A DNA stretch of 64,000 bases from Kitasatospora cheerisanensis KCTC 2395 (GCF_000696185.1 NZ_KK853997.1:1399004-1463003), one strand, 5' to 3'. Positions 32,629 through 41,198 are shown, counted from the stretch's first letter. Notes: a model not told the origin generated them from the letters alone. Made by a program: numbers and translations.

Positions 32629-33483
32629 TCAGACCACGGTGCCGAGGCTGAAGCCCGGGCCGGCGGCCACGCCGTCCACCGCGAGCTCGGCCGGCGCCCA
32701 GTCGAAGCCGGTGCTGCGCCAGGCCCAGGCGACCTGCCGGTACTCGCCGCACAGCGCGCCCGCGCCCTGGGTGCCGTGCAGCACCGCCGCGCCCGGCAGT
32801 TCGCCGTACAGGCCCGCGCAGAGCACCGCCGTGACCAGGTCGAGGTCCTCGTCGTTGATCCGGACCGCGCCGTCGTCCCAGTGCAGCACCCGGACGCCGG
32901 CCTCCAGCGGCCCGCCGGGGGCGTCCACCGCGACCCGGAACTCGTAGGCCCCGCAGCCGGCGCCGACCAGCACCCGGCGGAACACCTCGGAGGCCTGCTG
33001 GTACGTCCAGCGCACCCGCGGGTCGGCGGCGGCCCGCTCGGCGCCGCACAGCGCGCCGTCCATCACCAGGTCGGCGTGGCGGAGCGTCAGACCGCCCTCG
33101 CGGGCCCGGACCAGGCGCGGGAGGAAGTCGGCGAGCTCCTCGCCGCGGTAGCCGACCAGCTGGGTCTGCAGCGGCGGGTTGACCAGGTAGCCGTCCCGGG
33201 CGGCCTGCTCGTGCGGGTCGAGGCCGTGCAGCAGGCAGTAGTCCGCGAAGTCGTCGGGGTGGAACATCCGGGCCCGGACGGTGGCGTACGCCTCGACGGC
33301 GTCGGTCAGCAGTTCGGCGGTCTCCCGCAGGTAGGTGTCGTAGTCCGGCGCGTCGGTGAGCTGCCACTCCAGCGCCCGGGCGAAGTCGTCCTCGCTGGTC
33401 AGGATCCCGGTGACGAAGGCCTCGTCGCTGCGGCGCGGGGACTCGGCACTGCAACGGCGCGGCCGGCGGCTGTTCCTGGACAT
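32629..33483 (-). CDS. Hypothetical protein
   Basis: This is a 284-residue protein that I do not recognise. The N terminus is very basic (MSRNSRRPRRCSAESPRRSD). The rest is a soluble, acidic alpha/beta sequence with no signal peptide, membrane helix or nucleotide-binding motif. Notable stretches are DAPDYDTYLRETAELLTDAV, FHPDDFADYCLLHGLDPHEQ and FEFRV-like YEFRVAVDAPGGPLE. Codon bias is like the neighbours', supporting a real gene. The start is the ATG of the basic leader; a long upstream open frame overlaps the next gene and is not supported. It converges on bldD across a terminator. Confidence 0.7.
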   Translation of the reverse strand: MSRNSRRPRRCSAESPRRSDEAFVTGILTSEDDFARALEWQLTDAPDYDTYLRETAELLTDAVEAYATVRARMFHPDDFADYCLLHGLDPHEQAARDGYLVNPPLQTQLVGYRGEELADFLPRLVRAREGGLTLRHADLVMDGALCGAERAAADPRVRWTYQQASEVFRRVLVGAGCGAYEFRVAVDAPGGPLEAGVRVLHWDDGAVRINDEDLDLVTAVLCAGLYGELPGAAVLHGTQGAGALCGEYRQVAWAWRSTGFDWAPAELAVDGVAAGPGFSLGTVV

Positions 33484-33632
33484 CGGTGGCTCCCGGGGGA
33501 TCTCGGTCGAGCAACTGCTGCCCCACTCCTCCCCTCCCACACCCGTCCCACACACACGCACTGTCACAACTCTGCAACCGACCGTCAAGTTCGGGGCCCG
33601 ACCTGCCGATTCGGGCCCCGCCGCGGGGAAGG

Positions 33633-34454
33633 TCAGCGCGGGGTCTTGGCGAGCTGCCGGGACTGGGCGACCAGGCGGCCGTCGGCGTCCCAGATCTCGC
33701 AGTCCTCCTCGAAGTAGCCGCCGGCCACGTTGCGGGTGGCGTGCGAGACGCGCAGCCAGCCGTCGGCGGGCAGGGCGCGCAGGTGGACGGTGAGTTCGAT
33801 GGTGGGGGCCCAGCCGGGGCGGCCCAGGTCGAAGGTGACCGGGGGCAGCGCGTCGGCGGTCAGCAGCAGCGACAGCGGGTCGGCGGGGCGGCCGTCGGCC
33901 AGCTTGAACCAGCCCTGGATGCGGCCCTCCTTGGACGGCTGGCCGAGCGCCCAGCCGACGGTGGCCGGGTCGAGCCGGAGGTCCATCCGCTCCAGCAGGG
34001 CGGCCTGGGCGATGAGCTCCTTCGGCGCGTGCTCGATGCCGATGCACTGCTCGGGCGCGGGCAGCACCGGCGGCACGGCGGTGGTGGCGACCTCGTCGTC
34101 CAGCGCGGCGAGGTCGGTGAACGCGGCGGTGACCCGCAGCCGCTCCTCGCCGTCCTGGGAGAGGACGGCGCTGCCGGTGGCCAGGGTCCGGCCGCGGCGC
34201 ATGATCTCGGTGCGGACGGTGGCGGGACCGGGCCGGGACGGCGAGACGTAGGTGCCGCTGACGGTGAGCGGGTGCGGGTGGCCGGGCCCGGCCTCCAGGG
34301 CGAGGGCGTGCGCCGCGAAGGCGAGCAGCAGGCCGCCGTTGACGCCGCCGCCGATCTGCCAGCCCTCGCCGAGTTCGCCGTCGTAGCGGCCGGGCTCCTC
34401 GGGGTGCGGGGTGAGCGCGATGCCGCGGTCGAACTCGCTGGTGGTCTCCGGCAT
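33633..34454 (-). CDS. Acyl-CoA thioesterase-like double hot-dog protein
   Basis: This 273-residue protein resembles the TesB-like acyl-CoA thioesterase family. It has two hot-dog repeats: the first with WQIGGGVNGGLLLAFAAHAL and TVSGTYVSPSRPGP, the second with ELTVHLRALPADGWLRVSHA and the typical end EEDCEIWDADGRLVAQSRQL. It probably hydrolyses acyl-CoA in the cytosol; the substrate is unknown. The ATG (PETTSEFDRG) is chosen because AAGGG lies about nine bases upstream. It stands alone between a hypothetical gene and nusB, with a terminator on its upstream side. Confidence 0.85.
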   Translation of the reverse strand: MPETTSEFDRGIALTPHPEEPGRYDGELGEGWQIGGGVNGGLLLAFAAHALALEAGPGHPHPLTVSGTYVSPSRPGPATVRTEIMRRGRTLATGSAVLSQDGEERLRVTAAFTDLAALDDEVATTAVPPVLPAPEQCIGIEHAPKELIAQAALLERMDLRLDPATVGWALGQPSKEGRIQGWFKLADGRPADPLSLLLTADALPPVTFDLGRPGWAPTIELTVHLRALPADGWLRVSHATRNVAGGYFEEDCEIWDADGRLVAQSRQLAKTPR

Positions 34455-34510
34455 GGCTGGGGCCCTTCTGCGCAGACGCCAAAACATTACTTGCCGGTAG
34501 CTTACGCGCG

Positions 34511-34542
34511 AAGGCCGCCGGACCAACAGGTCCGGCGGCCTT
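34511..34542. terminator. Terminator after nusB
   Basis: A perfect 14-base stem (AAGGCCGCCGGACC and its complement) with loop AACA lies 18 bases after the nusB stop on the minus strand. It closes the efp-nusB transcript. Confidence 0.82.
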
Positions 34543-34560
34543 CGACGAGGTGCTGCGGGC

Positions 34561-34998
34561 TCAGCGACGAATGGTCGGCTTGAGCTCCAGGAAGCGGGCG
34601 AGCAGGCCGTTCACGAAGGCCGGCGACTCGTCCGTGGAGTACTCCTTGGCGATCTCGACGGCCTCGTCCAGGACGACCGCGTCGGGGGTGCCGTCCTCCC
34701 AGATCAGCTCGTACGTGCCGAGCCGGAGGACGTTGCGGTCGGCGATCGGCATCCGGTCGAGCGTCCAGCCCACCGCGTAGGTGGAGATCAGGTCGTCGAT
34801 GGTGCGCGCGTGCTGCGCGTAGCCCTCGACCAGCTGCATCGTGTACTCCGCGACCTGCGGAATGCCCTCGTCCGGACGGGGGTCGCGCGAGCGCGCGATC
34901 CAGTCGGCGAGCACCCGCTCGGGGGCCACACCGCGGTGGTCCGCCTCGAACAGGATCTGGAAGGCCCGGGTGCGGGCCTTGCTACGAGCAGCGGCCAC
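34561..34998 (-). CDS. nusB: Transcription antitermination factor NusB
   Basis: NusB binds BoxA RNA with S10 to prevent premature termination of rRNA transcription. The 145-residue all-helical protein opens AAARSKARTRAFQILFEADH. It shows the conserved LDRMPIADRNVLRLGTYELI, AVVLDEAVEIAKEYSTDES and FVNGLLARF segments. The GTG start is two bases after the efp stop, with no clear ribosome binding site of its own, so it is probably translated by reinitiation after efp. It ends at a strong terminator. Confidence 0.95.
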   Translation of the reverse strand: MAAARSKARTRAFQILFEADHRGVAPERVLADWIARSRDPRPDEGIPQVAEYTMQLVEGYAQHARTIDDLISTYAVGWTLDRMPIADRNVLRLGTYELIWEDGTPDAVVLDEAVEIAKEYSTDESPAFVNGLLARFLELKPTIRR

Positions 34999-35000
34999 GA

Positions 35001-35564
35001 TTACTTGACCCGGCCGAGGTAGCTGCCGTCGCGGGTGTCGACCTTGACCTTCTCGCCGGTGGTGACGAACAGCGGCACCTGGATCTCGGCGCCGGTCTCC
35101 AGGGTGGCGGGCTTGGTGCCACCGGTGGAGCGGTCGCCCTGCAGGCCCGGCTCGGTCTCGGAGATGACCAGCTCGACCGCGGCGGGGAGCTCGATGTACA
35201 GCGGGACGCCCTCGTTCTGGGCGACCAGGGCCTCGAAGCCCTCGAGCAGGTACTTGGCGGCGTCGCCGACGGTGGCGGAGTCGACCGGGACCTGGTCGTA
35301 GGTGTCCATGTCCATGAAGATGAACGCGTCGCCGTCGCGGTACGAGTACTGCATGGTCCGCTTGTCGACGTTGGCGGTCTCGACCTTGATGCCCGCGTTG
35401 AAGGTCTTCTCGACGACCTTGCCGGTGAGGACCTCCTTGAGCTTGGTGCGCACGAAGGCCGGGCCCTTGCCGGGCTTGACGTGCTGGAACTCGACGACGG
35501 ACCAGAGCTTGCCGCCGTCCAGCTTGAGGACCATGCCGTTCTTGAGATCGTTCGTGGTAGCCAC
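35001..35564 (-). CDS. efp: Elongation factor P
   Basis: EF-P relieves ribosome stalling at polyproline stretches. The 187-residue protein opens [20 protein letters not shown]. The tip loop of domain I is [15 protein letters not shown], the palindromic PGKGP type used without lysine modification in actinobacteria; no epmA or epmB genes are seen nearby. The end YLGRVK is conserved. The GTG start gives the family N terminus, with AGGAG about 12 bases upstream. The window encodes polyproline-rich proteins such as the P-loop protein at 42174. It lies between the M24-like gene and nusB on the strand. Confidence 0.95.
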   Translation of the reverse strand: MATTNDLKNGMVLKLDGGKLWSVVEFQHVKPGKGPAFVRTKLKEVLTGKVVEKTFNAGIKVETANVDKRTMQYSYRDGDAFIFMDMDTYDQVPVDSATVGDAAKYLLEGFEALVAQNEGVPLYIELPAAVELVISETEPGLQGDRSTGGTKPATLETGAEIQVPLFVTTGEKVKVDTRDGSYLGRVK

Positions 35565-35632
35565 GGGCGCACTTACTCCTGATATGTCCGCTGTCAAAGA
35601 GCACCAAGCAGTGCGCCGCCGCGGCCCGTGGG

Positions 35633-36739
35633 CTACAGCGCGAGGAGCTCCTTGGTGGTGATGGTGAGCAGCTCGGGCCCGCCCTCCTCGGGAGGCCGCA
35701 CCACGAGCGTGTCCTCGATCCGGACCCCGCCCCGGCCCGGGAGATGCACTCCTGGACCGACGGTGACCGGCACGCGATTGTCCAGTTTACCCATGTCGGC
35801 GGGCCCCAGGCGCGGTGCCTCCCTGATCTCCAGGCCGATGCCGTGCCCGAGCGGGTGGACGGCGTGCTCGGTGTGGCCCGCGGCCTGCAGGATCGAACGG
35901 GCCGCGTCGTCCGGCACGTGCTGCTCGACGCCCGGCCCGAGCGCCTCCCGGCCGGCCCGCTGGGCGCGGAAGACCAGGCGGTGCAGGTCGACCTGCCAGG
36001 CGGCCGGGGCGGCCCCGATCACGAAGGTGCGGGCGGTGGAGATGCCGTAGCCGCGGTACTGCGCGCCGAGCGCGACGGTGAGGAAGTCGCCCTCCTCGAC
36101 CCGGCGGTCGGTGGGCTGGTGGCGCTCCAGGCCGGAGTGGCTGCCGGTGCCGACGGAGACCGGGAACGCGGCCCGGTCGGCGCCGTGGTCGATCATCCGG
36201 CGCTCCAGCTCCATCGCCAGGTGGCGTTCGGTGCGGCCGACCAGGATCGATTCGAGCAGCTCGCCGAGCGCCTGGTCGGCGATCTCGGCGGCGATCCGCA
36301 GGTCAGCGAGCTCGTGCTCGTCCTTGACCACCCGCAGCCGTTCGACCGCCCGGTCCAGGTCGAGCAGCCGGGCCGGGGCGGCCAGCCGGGCGACGGCGCG
36401 GTGCCGGGCGACCGTCAGGTCGTGCTCCTCGACGGCGAGGTCCCGCACCCGCAGCCGGGCGGCGGCCTCGGCGGCGGCGGCCGCCGCGTCGGTCTCGGCG
36501 GGGGCCGGCAGCCGGGTGACGTCCTCGTCGACCTCGCGCTCGACGGCCTCCTCGGGCGGCAGGTCCTCCGGCAGCGCGAGCACCGCGCGCTCACGGGTGA
36601 GCAGCAGCGCGGCGCCGCAGGGCGGGCAGCCGGTGAGGTAGCGGACGTTGGCGGCGCGCGTGATCAGCGCGGCGTCGGCCCCGGAGGCGCTGCAGTACTC
36701 GCGGAGGCGTTCGCGTCGGGCGGCGTGCGCGTCGGACAT
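35633..36739 (-). CDS. M24-family peptidase-like protein lacking metal-binding aspartates
   Basis: This 368-residue protein has the full aminopeptidase P/Xaa-Pro dipeptidase layout. The N-terminal creatinase-like domain is about 1-135, and the pita-bread domain follows with [16 protein letters not shown] (His retained) and [11 protein letters not shown] (Glu retained). The two metal-ligand Asp positions, normally in D-x-G...D-M/I-T-R-T, read [20 protein letters not shown], so both are replaced. It is probably not a standard metallopeptidase; I recall that Streptomyces homologues at this locus also diverge here. It lies just upstream of efp on the strand, a conserved neighbour in actinobacteria. 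Role is unknown. Confidence 0.85.
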   Translation of the reverse strand: MSDAHAARRERLREYCSASGADAALITRAANVRYLTGCPPCGAALLLTRERAVLALPEDLPPEEAVEREVDEDVTRLPAPAETDAAAAAAEAAARLRVRDLAVEEHDLTVARHRAVARLAAPARLLDLDRAVERLRVVKDEHELADLRIAAEIADQALGELLESILVGRTERHLAMELERRMIDHGADRAAFPVSVGTGSHSGLERHQPTDRRVEEGDFLTVALGAQYRGYGISTARTFVIGAAPAAWQVDLHRLVFRAQRAGREALGPGVEQHVPDDAARSILQAAGHTEHAVHPLGHGIGLEIREAPRLGPADMGKLDNRVPVTVGPGVHLPGRGGVRIEDTLVVRPPEEGGPELLTITTKELLAL

Positions 36740-36833
36740 GCTCCGAGCGTACGAACGGGGCCGGGCGGACGCGCGCCGGGACGGGCCGTCGGACGGGCGG
36801 GAATGCCGCCGGACGGGGGTGCGTTAAGGCTTG

Positions 36834-36859
36834 ATGAAAACGGCAATCGTTGCCGGGAT
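36834..36859 (+). promoter_or_regulatory. Operator candidate upstream of zinc-free L33/L31
   Basis: The segment TGAAAACGGCAATCGTTGCC holds two overlapping dyads: the perfect CGGCAA-TCG-TTGCCG (36841-36855) and a looser GAAAACG-(5)-CGTTGCC. The TGAAAACG half resembles Zur sites, which would suit zinc-independent ribosomal genes, but the right half departs from the consensus. It lies just before the ribosome binding site GGGAGG. Confidence 0.4.
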
Positions 36860-36871
36860 CGGGAGGTTGAG

Positions 36872-37036
36872 ATGGCGCGCAGCGAGCTGCGACCGGTGAT
36901 CACGCTCCGGTCGACGGCGGGCACGGGCTTCGGCTACGTCACCCGCAAGAACCGGCGGAACGACCCGGACCGGATGGTGCTGCGGAAGTTCGACCCGGTG
37001 GCCGGGCGGCACGTGGAGTTCCGCGAGACCCGCTGA
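36872..37036 (+). CDS. rpmG: 50S ribosomal protein L33, zinc-independent form
   Basis: This is a 54-residue ribosomal protein, [20 protein letters not shown], then [20 protein letters not shown]. It contains no cysteine, so it lacks the two CxxC pairs of zinc-binding L33; such C-minus paralogues replace the zinc form when zinc is scarce. GGGAGG lies five to six bases before the ATG. It is followed after 44 bases by a cysteine-free L31, so the two form a small transcription unit of zinc-sparing ribosomal proteins. A candidate operator lies upstream. It is divergent from the M24-like gene. Confidence 0.93.
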   Translation: MARSELRPVITLRSTAGTGFGYVTRKNRRNDPDRMVLRKFDPVAGRHVEFRETR

Positions 37037-37080
37037 CGTCCGGGGAGTTCAAGGGCTCGAAGGACTTGAAGGAGGAGCAG

Positions 37081-37323
37081 ATGAAGCAGGGAGTGCACCC
37101 CGAGTACCGTCCGGTGGTGTTCCGGGACAGGACGGGCGGCCTGTCGTTCCTGACCAGGTCCACGGCCACGAGCGGCCGGACGGTCGAGTGGACGGACGGG
37201 CGGACGTACCCGGTGGTGGACGTCGAGACCTCCTCGGCGAGCCACCCGTTCTACACCGGCAAGGCCCGCCTGCTGGACACGGCGGGAAGGGTGGAGCTGT
37301 ACCGGCGCCGGTACGGCCTCTGA
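37081..37323 (+). CDS. rpmE2: 50S ribosomal protein L31 type B, zinc-independent form
   Basis: This 80-residue protein, [20 protein letters not shown] with [20 protein letters not shown] and a basic end, is type B L31. It has no cysteine and hence no zinc ribbon. AAGGAGGAGCAG directly precedes the ATG, an excellent ribosome binding site that decides this start over an ATG five codons upstream. It is paired with the cysteine-free L33. Releasing zinc from ribosomes by exchange with these forms is a known Zur-controlled response in Streptomyces. A perfect hairpin terminator follows. Confidence 0.95.
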   Translation: MKQGVHPEYRPVVFRDRTGGLSFLTRSTATSGRTVEWTDGRTYPVVDVETSSASHPFYTGKARLLDTAGRVELYRRRYGL

Positions 37324-37333
37324 CGGGCACGGC

Positions 37334-37367
37334 GCGGAGGGCCCCGGGTGATCCCGGGGCCCTCCGC
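37334..37367. terminator. Bidirectional terminator after rpmE2
   Basis: A perfect 15-base stem (GCGGAGGGCCCCGGG and its complement) with loop TGAT lies between the converging stops of rpmE2 and the XRE-cupin gene. Confidence 0.85.
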
Positions 37368-37372
37368 CGCTG

Positions 37373-37960
37373 TCACTTGCCCGGCGGGGGGACGGAGACC
37401 ACCAGGGTGAGGCGGCAGTCGACGGCGCCCTCGTTGCGGTAGCTGTGGGCGGTGCCGGCCTCGTAGGAGGCGGTGGAGCCGGCCGGGATGCGGTGGGCGC
37501 GGCCGTCCAGCACCAGGGTGAGTTCGCCCTCGTCGATCCGGGCGATCTCGACGGTGCCGGCCGGGTGCGGGTCGGAGGCGTGGGTCTCGCCGGGGCGCAG
37601 GTGCCAGGTCCACAGCTCCAGCGGGCCGGGGGCCTCGATGCCGCTCAGCAGGACGCCGCTGCCGCCGTCCGGGCCGTTCCACAGCCGGACGGCCTCGTCC
37701 GCGGGAATGATCCGCACCTGGGAGGTCTCGTCGTAGTCGAGCAGCCGGGCGATCGAGACGCCGAGCGCGTCGGCCAGCCGGACCACGGTGCCGACGCTGG
37801 GGTTGGTGCGGGCCTGCTCGATCTGGACCACCATGCCGCGGCTGACGCCGGAGCGGGCCGCGAGGGCGTCCAGGGTGTGGCCGCGTTCGGTGCGCAGCCG
37901 CTTGAGGTTGCGGGCGAGGGCCTGGGTGACGAGGTCGGGTTCCGGCACGCTTGAGTCCAA
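37373..37960 (-). CDS. XRE-family regulator with cupin domain
   Basis: This 195-residue one-component regulator has an N-terminal helix-turn-helix (LARNLKRLRTERGHTLDALA, SGVSRGMVVQIEQARTNPSV; about 15-70). A C-terminal cupin domain follows from about residue 110 (WTWHLRPGETHASDPHPAGT, LTLVLDGRAHRIPAGSTASY). The cupin His/Asp/Glu pattern could bind a metal or small ligand. The TTG at 37960 is used; a GTG four codons in is an alternative, and neither has a strong ribosome binding site. It diverges from the EamA transporter, which is the likeliest target. The 116-base gap contains two small palindromes. Confidence 0.92.
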   Translation of the reverse strand: MDSSVPEPDLVTQALARNLKRLRTERGHTLDALAARSGVSRGMVVQIEQARTNPSVGTVVRLADALGVSIARLLDYDETSQVRIIPADEAVRLWNGPDGGSGVLLSGIEAPGPLELWTWHLRPGETHASDPHPAGTVEIARIDEGELTLVLDGRAHRIPAGSTASYEAGTAHSYRNEGAVDCRLTLVVSVPPPGK

Positions 37961-37976
37961 TATTCTGGTTGGGGCG

Positions 37977-38039
37977 GTTCAATGGGTTGAACTATGCTGC
38001 GGCGGCACGAGAGATCCACCGACTGTACTGCGGAGTACA
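37977..38039. promoter_or_regulatory. Two palindromes between the XRE-cupin and EamA genes
   Basis: GTTCAA-TGGG-TTGAAC (37977-37992) and TGTACT-GCGG-AGTACA (38024-38039) are both perfect six-base dyads with four-base spacers. Either could be the operator of the XRE-cupin protein controlling itself and the divergent transporter. Confidence 0.45.
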
Positions 38040-38076
38040 CCATGCTGCCCCCTTCCGTCCCCCTCGTCACCGCCTC

Positions 38077-38922
38077 ATGAGCGCCGCCCTCGCGCTGCTG
38101 GCCAGCCTGCTCTGGGGCGTCGCCGACTACGGCGGCGGCGCGATCACCCGCCGGCTGCCCGCGCTCGGCGTCGTGGTGCTCTCGCAGACCGCGGCCGCCG
38201 CGGTCCTCGCGGTGGCCGTCACCGCCACCGGCGGCTGGGCGGACGCCGGGCCCGCGCTCTGGTACGCCGTCGCGGCCGGGGTGATCGGGCCGGTCGCGCT
38301 GCTCGCCTTCTACCGGGCGCTGGCACTCGGACCGATGGGCGTGGTCTCGCCGCTGGCCACGGTCGGCGTGCTGGTGCCGATCGGCGTCGGCCTGTTCCTC
38401 GGCGAGCGGCCCGGCGCGGTGCAGGGCCTGGGCATCCTGGTGGCGATCGCCGGCGTCGCGCTGGCGGGCGGCCCGCAGCGCGGCGGACCGGCGGTCGGCC
38501 GCCGGGTGCTGGTGCTCACGCTGTCCGCCGCGTTCGCGTTCGGCGCGGTGCTCGCGCTGATCGCGCACGCCAGCGCCGGCGGCGGCCTGCTGCTGATGCT
38601 GTGCGTGCAGCGGCTGACCAACGCCGCCGTCGGCGTCGGCATGCTGGCCGCGGCGGCCCGCCGGGAGCCGCTCGAACTGCGCGGCGCGGCCCGCTCCCTG
38701 CCCGCGCTGACCGCGGTCGGCGTCGCCGACGTGGCCGCCAACGGCATGTACGCCACCGCCACCCACCTGGGGTCGGTGGCGGTGGCCGCCGTCCTCGCCT
38801 CGCTGTACCCGGTGGTGACGGCGCTGATGGCACGCGGCCTGCTCAAGGAGCGACTGCTGCGCGTCCAGGTGGTCGGCGCCGGCCTGGCGGTGGCCGGAAC
38901 GCTGATCCTGGCGGCCGGTTGA
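38077..38922 (+). CDS. EamA/DMT family transporter
   Basis: This 281-residue integral membrane protein has about ten hydrophobic helices arranged as two EamA repeats: MSAALALLASLLWGVADYGG, then ALWYAVAAGVIGPVALLAFY; the second repeat ends TLILAAG. The family exports amino acids, metabolites or toxic compounds; the substrate here is unknown. The ATG is chosen at the start of the first helix. It is divergent from an XRE-cupin regulator, a common pairing that suggests inducible efflux. It converges with the nickel/cobalt transporter, with 40 bases between stops. Confidence 0.9.
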   Translation: MSAALALLASLLWGVADYGGGAITRRLPALGVVVLSQTAAAAVLAVAVTATGGWADAGPALWYAVAAGVIGPVALLAFYRALALGPMGVVSPLATVGVLVPIGVGLFLGERPGAVQGLGILVAIAGVALAGGPQRGGPAVGRRVLVLTLSAAFAFGAVLALIAHASAGGGLLLMLCVQRLTNAAVGVGMLAAAARREPLELRGAARSLPALTAVGVADVAANGMYATATHLGSVAVAAVLASLYPVVTALMARGLLKERLLRVQVVGAGLAVAGTLILAAG

Positions 38923-38962
38923 CGCGGCGTCACACCGCGCCGGTACCGGCCGCCGTGCCGGC

Positions 38963-40069
38963 TCAGGCCCCGGCGAAGGCCTTGGAGCGGCGGGCGATCC
39001 GCCAATAGGCGATCGCCGCCGCCCAGACCACCACGAACAGGCCGACGATCACGAAGCCCACGTTGTCCAGGCCGAGTCCGGCGATCCAGCCGGAGACCGG
39101 GTCGTCCAGGCCGAGCTTGTCGTGCAGGACGGCGACCAGTTCGATGGTGCCGATCACGAAGGCCACCGCGATCGACAGTCCGGTGATGGTCAGGTTGTAG
39201 TACACCTTGCGGACCGGGTTGGAGAACGCCCACTGGTAGGCGAAGTTCATGAACGTGCCGTCCAGGGTGTCGAACAGGCTCATCCCGGCGGCGAACAGCA
39301 GCGGCAGGCAGACGATCGCGTACCAGGGCAGGCCGGACGCCGCGCCCGAGCCCGCCATCACCATCAGGGTGACCTCGGTGGCGGTGTCGAAGCCCAGGCC
39401 CAGCACCATGCCCACCGGGAACATCTGGCCGGGCCGGGTGATCGAACGGGTCGCCCGGCTCAGGACCCGGGCCAGGAAGCCCCGGGAGTCCAGGTGCTTC
39501 TCCAGCTCGGCCTCGTCGTACTGCCCGGCCCGCATCGCCCGGAACACCCGCAGGATGCCCAGCAGCGCCACCAGGTTGAGCGCCGCGATCAGGTACAGGA
39601 AGGCGCCGGACGCGGTGGTGCCGATGGTGCCCAGCACCTGATGGGTCGTCGAGTCCTCGTCCATCAGGGTGCCCGCCAGCGCCGCGCCGCCGGCCACCAG
39701 GGCGGCCATCAGGACCACCATCGAGGAGTGCCCGAGGGCGAACCAGAAGCCCACCGAGACCGGGCGGCGGCCGTCCGCCATCAGCTTGCGGGTGGTGTTG
39801 TCGATCACCGCGATGTGGTCGGCGTCGAAGGCATGGCGCATGCCCAGGGTGTAGGCGGTGATGCCCAGGCCCACGCCGAACACCTGGGTGCCGACCTGGT
39901 ACTTCTCCGGCACCACCAGGAAGAACAGGGTTCCGAACGCGGCCACGTGCAGGGCCAGGATCACGGCCATCAGGCCGGCGGTGCGCAAGGTGTCCTCGCG
40001 TCGCCAGCGGAAGGACGGCAGGGGGGAGCCCGGAATGTTTCCGGGCACGGTCGAATCGGACGCGGTCAT
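38963..40069 (-). CDS. NiCoT-family nickel/cobalt transporter
   Basis: This 368-residue membrane protein belongs to the HoxN/NixA/NicT family. The signature metal-binding helix is GMRHAFDADHIAVIDNTTRK (HX4DH). Other family motifs are FALGHSSMVVLM and GLGFDTATEVTLM. About eight transmembrane helices are visible. The ATG at 40069 (TASDSTVPGN) is used. Because a cobalamin riboswitch lies directly upstream, cobalt for vitamin B12 synthesis is the probable substrate: when B12 is ample, expression should be shut down. Nickel transport cannot be excluded from sequence. Confidence 0.93.
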   Translation of the reverse strand: MTASDSTVPGNIPGSPLPSFRWRREDTLRTAGLMAVILALHVAAFGTLFFLVVPEKYQVGTQVFGVGLGITAYTLGMRHAFDADHIAVIDNTTRKLMADGRRPVSVGFWFALGHSSMVVLMAALVAGGAALAGTLMDEDSTTHQVLGTIGTTASGAFLYLIAALNLVALLGILRVFRAMRAGQYDEAELEKHLDSRGFLARVLSRATRSITRPGQMFPVGMVLGLGFDTATEVTLMVMAGSGAASGLPWYAIVCLPLLFAAGMSLFDTLDGTFMNFAYQWAFSNPVRKVYYNLTITGLSIAVAFVIGTIELVAVLHDKLGLDDPVSGWIAGLGLDNVGFVIVGLFVVVWAAAIAYWRIARRSKAFAGA

Positions 40070-40107
40070 CCGCGCATCACGCTCCAGCACCTCGTGGATC
40101 ACTTCGT

Positions 40108-40285
40108 GAGATGCCGTGGCCGGTCTCCTGGCTGACGGGGTGTTCGGCGTCGGCGCCCGGCCTTCCCGGCCGCGAGGCCAGTGGCACGAGGTGGGAGCCG
40201 ACGACTCCCCGATCACAGTGGCGAGGGCCGCTCCGGACTCCTGTGACGAGCACAGTGCACCGGCTTCCCGAACACCACGGCCCGC
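40108..40285 (-). ncRNA. Cobalamin (B12) riboswitch
   Basis: On the minus strand the leader contains the expected ordered elements. These are GGTGTTCGGGAAGCCGGTGC at the 5' end, then GCGGCCCTCGCCACTGTGAT, GCCACTGG, CCGGGAAGGCCGGGCG, and finally GTCAGCCAGGAGACCGGCC, the B12-box region. The end lies about 40 bases before the NiCoT transporter start. B12 binding in such leaders hides the ribosome binding site or triggers termination. Outer boundaries are approximate. Confidence 0.92.
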
Positions 40286-40420
40286 CCACCGTAGAACCGG
40301 CGGGCGGACACCGGCAAGGGCGTGCACGCGTGCCGTCGGGTGTCGAAGATCACGCCGACCGGGCCGGGCGGCGGCCCGGATGCGCCAATCCCCCTGCTGG
40401 GACGTCTATTTGACAGTACG

Positions 40421-41113
40421 TCAGGCCATCCAGAAGAAGACGCAGGTCATCCGCTTCTCGTCGAGCGTCGCACCGTGGTACTCGGTCGCGGTGTGGATCA
40501 GGTTCGCGGTGTACAGCAGCAGCCGGTTGTAGCGGTGCGGCACGGCCAGGTCCTCGGTGAACGAGTCCGGCGGGACGAAACGGGTGCCGAGCGCGTCGAC
40601 CAGGTTGTTGTGCGGGGCGACCACCGTGTTGCCGCCGAGCCGGCCCCCCGGCAGGCTCTGCCGGTAGAAGCTCGTCCCGCATCGCTTGGGAACGTTCGGG
40701 TTCAGGTAGAGCACGGCGGCGTACCGGCACAGCGACCGCGAATCGGTGTGCGGGCGCGGCTCGCACTCCCCCTCGCCCACCACCTGCACGCAGTTGTGGT
40801 TGAAGGTGCCGCCCTCGGCCTCGCTCAACGCCCAGATCCGCGGCGCCTGCACGGTCTCCCGCACCAGCTTCTCGACGTGCGCCAGCTCCTCCGCCTCCAG
40901 CCCGGGCATCGCCCGCAGCCCCGGCCACGACTCCGGCTTGTGCGGATACCCCTCGTCCCAGTCGGTCCGGGCCAGGTGCCGGGCGCGCACCGCGTCCGGA
41001 TCCGGGAGGACGTCGTCCAGCACCCAGTAGTCGCGCCCCTTGGTGGGCTTGCGGTACGGCAGGACCGGAAGGGCAGGGGCCGGGCGGGCGCCCCGGAACG
41101 GTTGTGCGGACAT
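40421..41113 (-). CDS. DUF6445 family protein, possible 2-oxoglutarate/Fe(II)-type dioxygenase
   Basis: This 230-residue soluble protein looks like a DUF6445 member. It carries residues reminiscent of the 2-oxoglutarate/Fe(II) dioxygenase facial triad: His and Asp in PRPHTDSRSLCRYAAVLYLN, a distal His in NLIHTATEYHGATLDEKRM and a nearby Arg for the oxoacid. Other stretches are DYWVLDDVLPDPDAVRARHL and GTSFYRQSLPGG. The ATG start has the sequence MSAQPFRGARPAPALP. The substrate is unknown. It lies between the riboswitch-controlled transporter and the Nei-type glycosylase, all leftward, without obvious functional link. Confidence 0.78.
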   Translation of the reverse strand: MSAQPFRGARPAPALPVLPYRKPTKGRDYWVLDDVLPDPDAVRARHLARTDWDEGYPHKPESWPGLRAMPGLEAEELAHVEKLVRETVQAPRIWALSEAEGGTFNHNCVQVVGEGECEPRPHTDSRSLCRYAAVLYLNPNVPKRCGTSFYRQSLPGGRLGGNTVVAPHNNLVDALGTRFVPPDSFTEDLAVPHRYNRLLLYTANLIHTATEYHGATLDEKRMTCVFFWMA

Positions 41114-41198
41114 GGACCCGACAATAGGAGCGCGTTCCGGGGAGCCTCGACCAAGACCCGGTCAACCTTCCGTCAAGGCTTCCCGTGGTGACGGTGCG

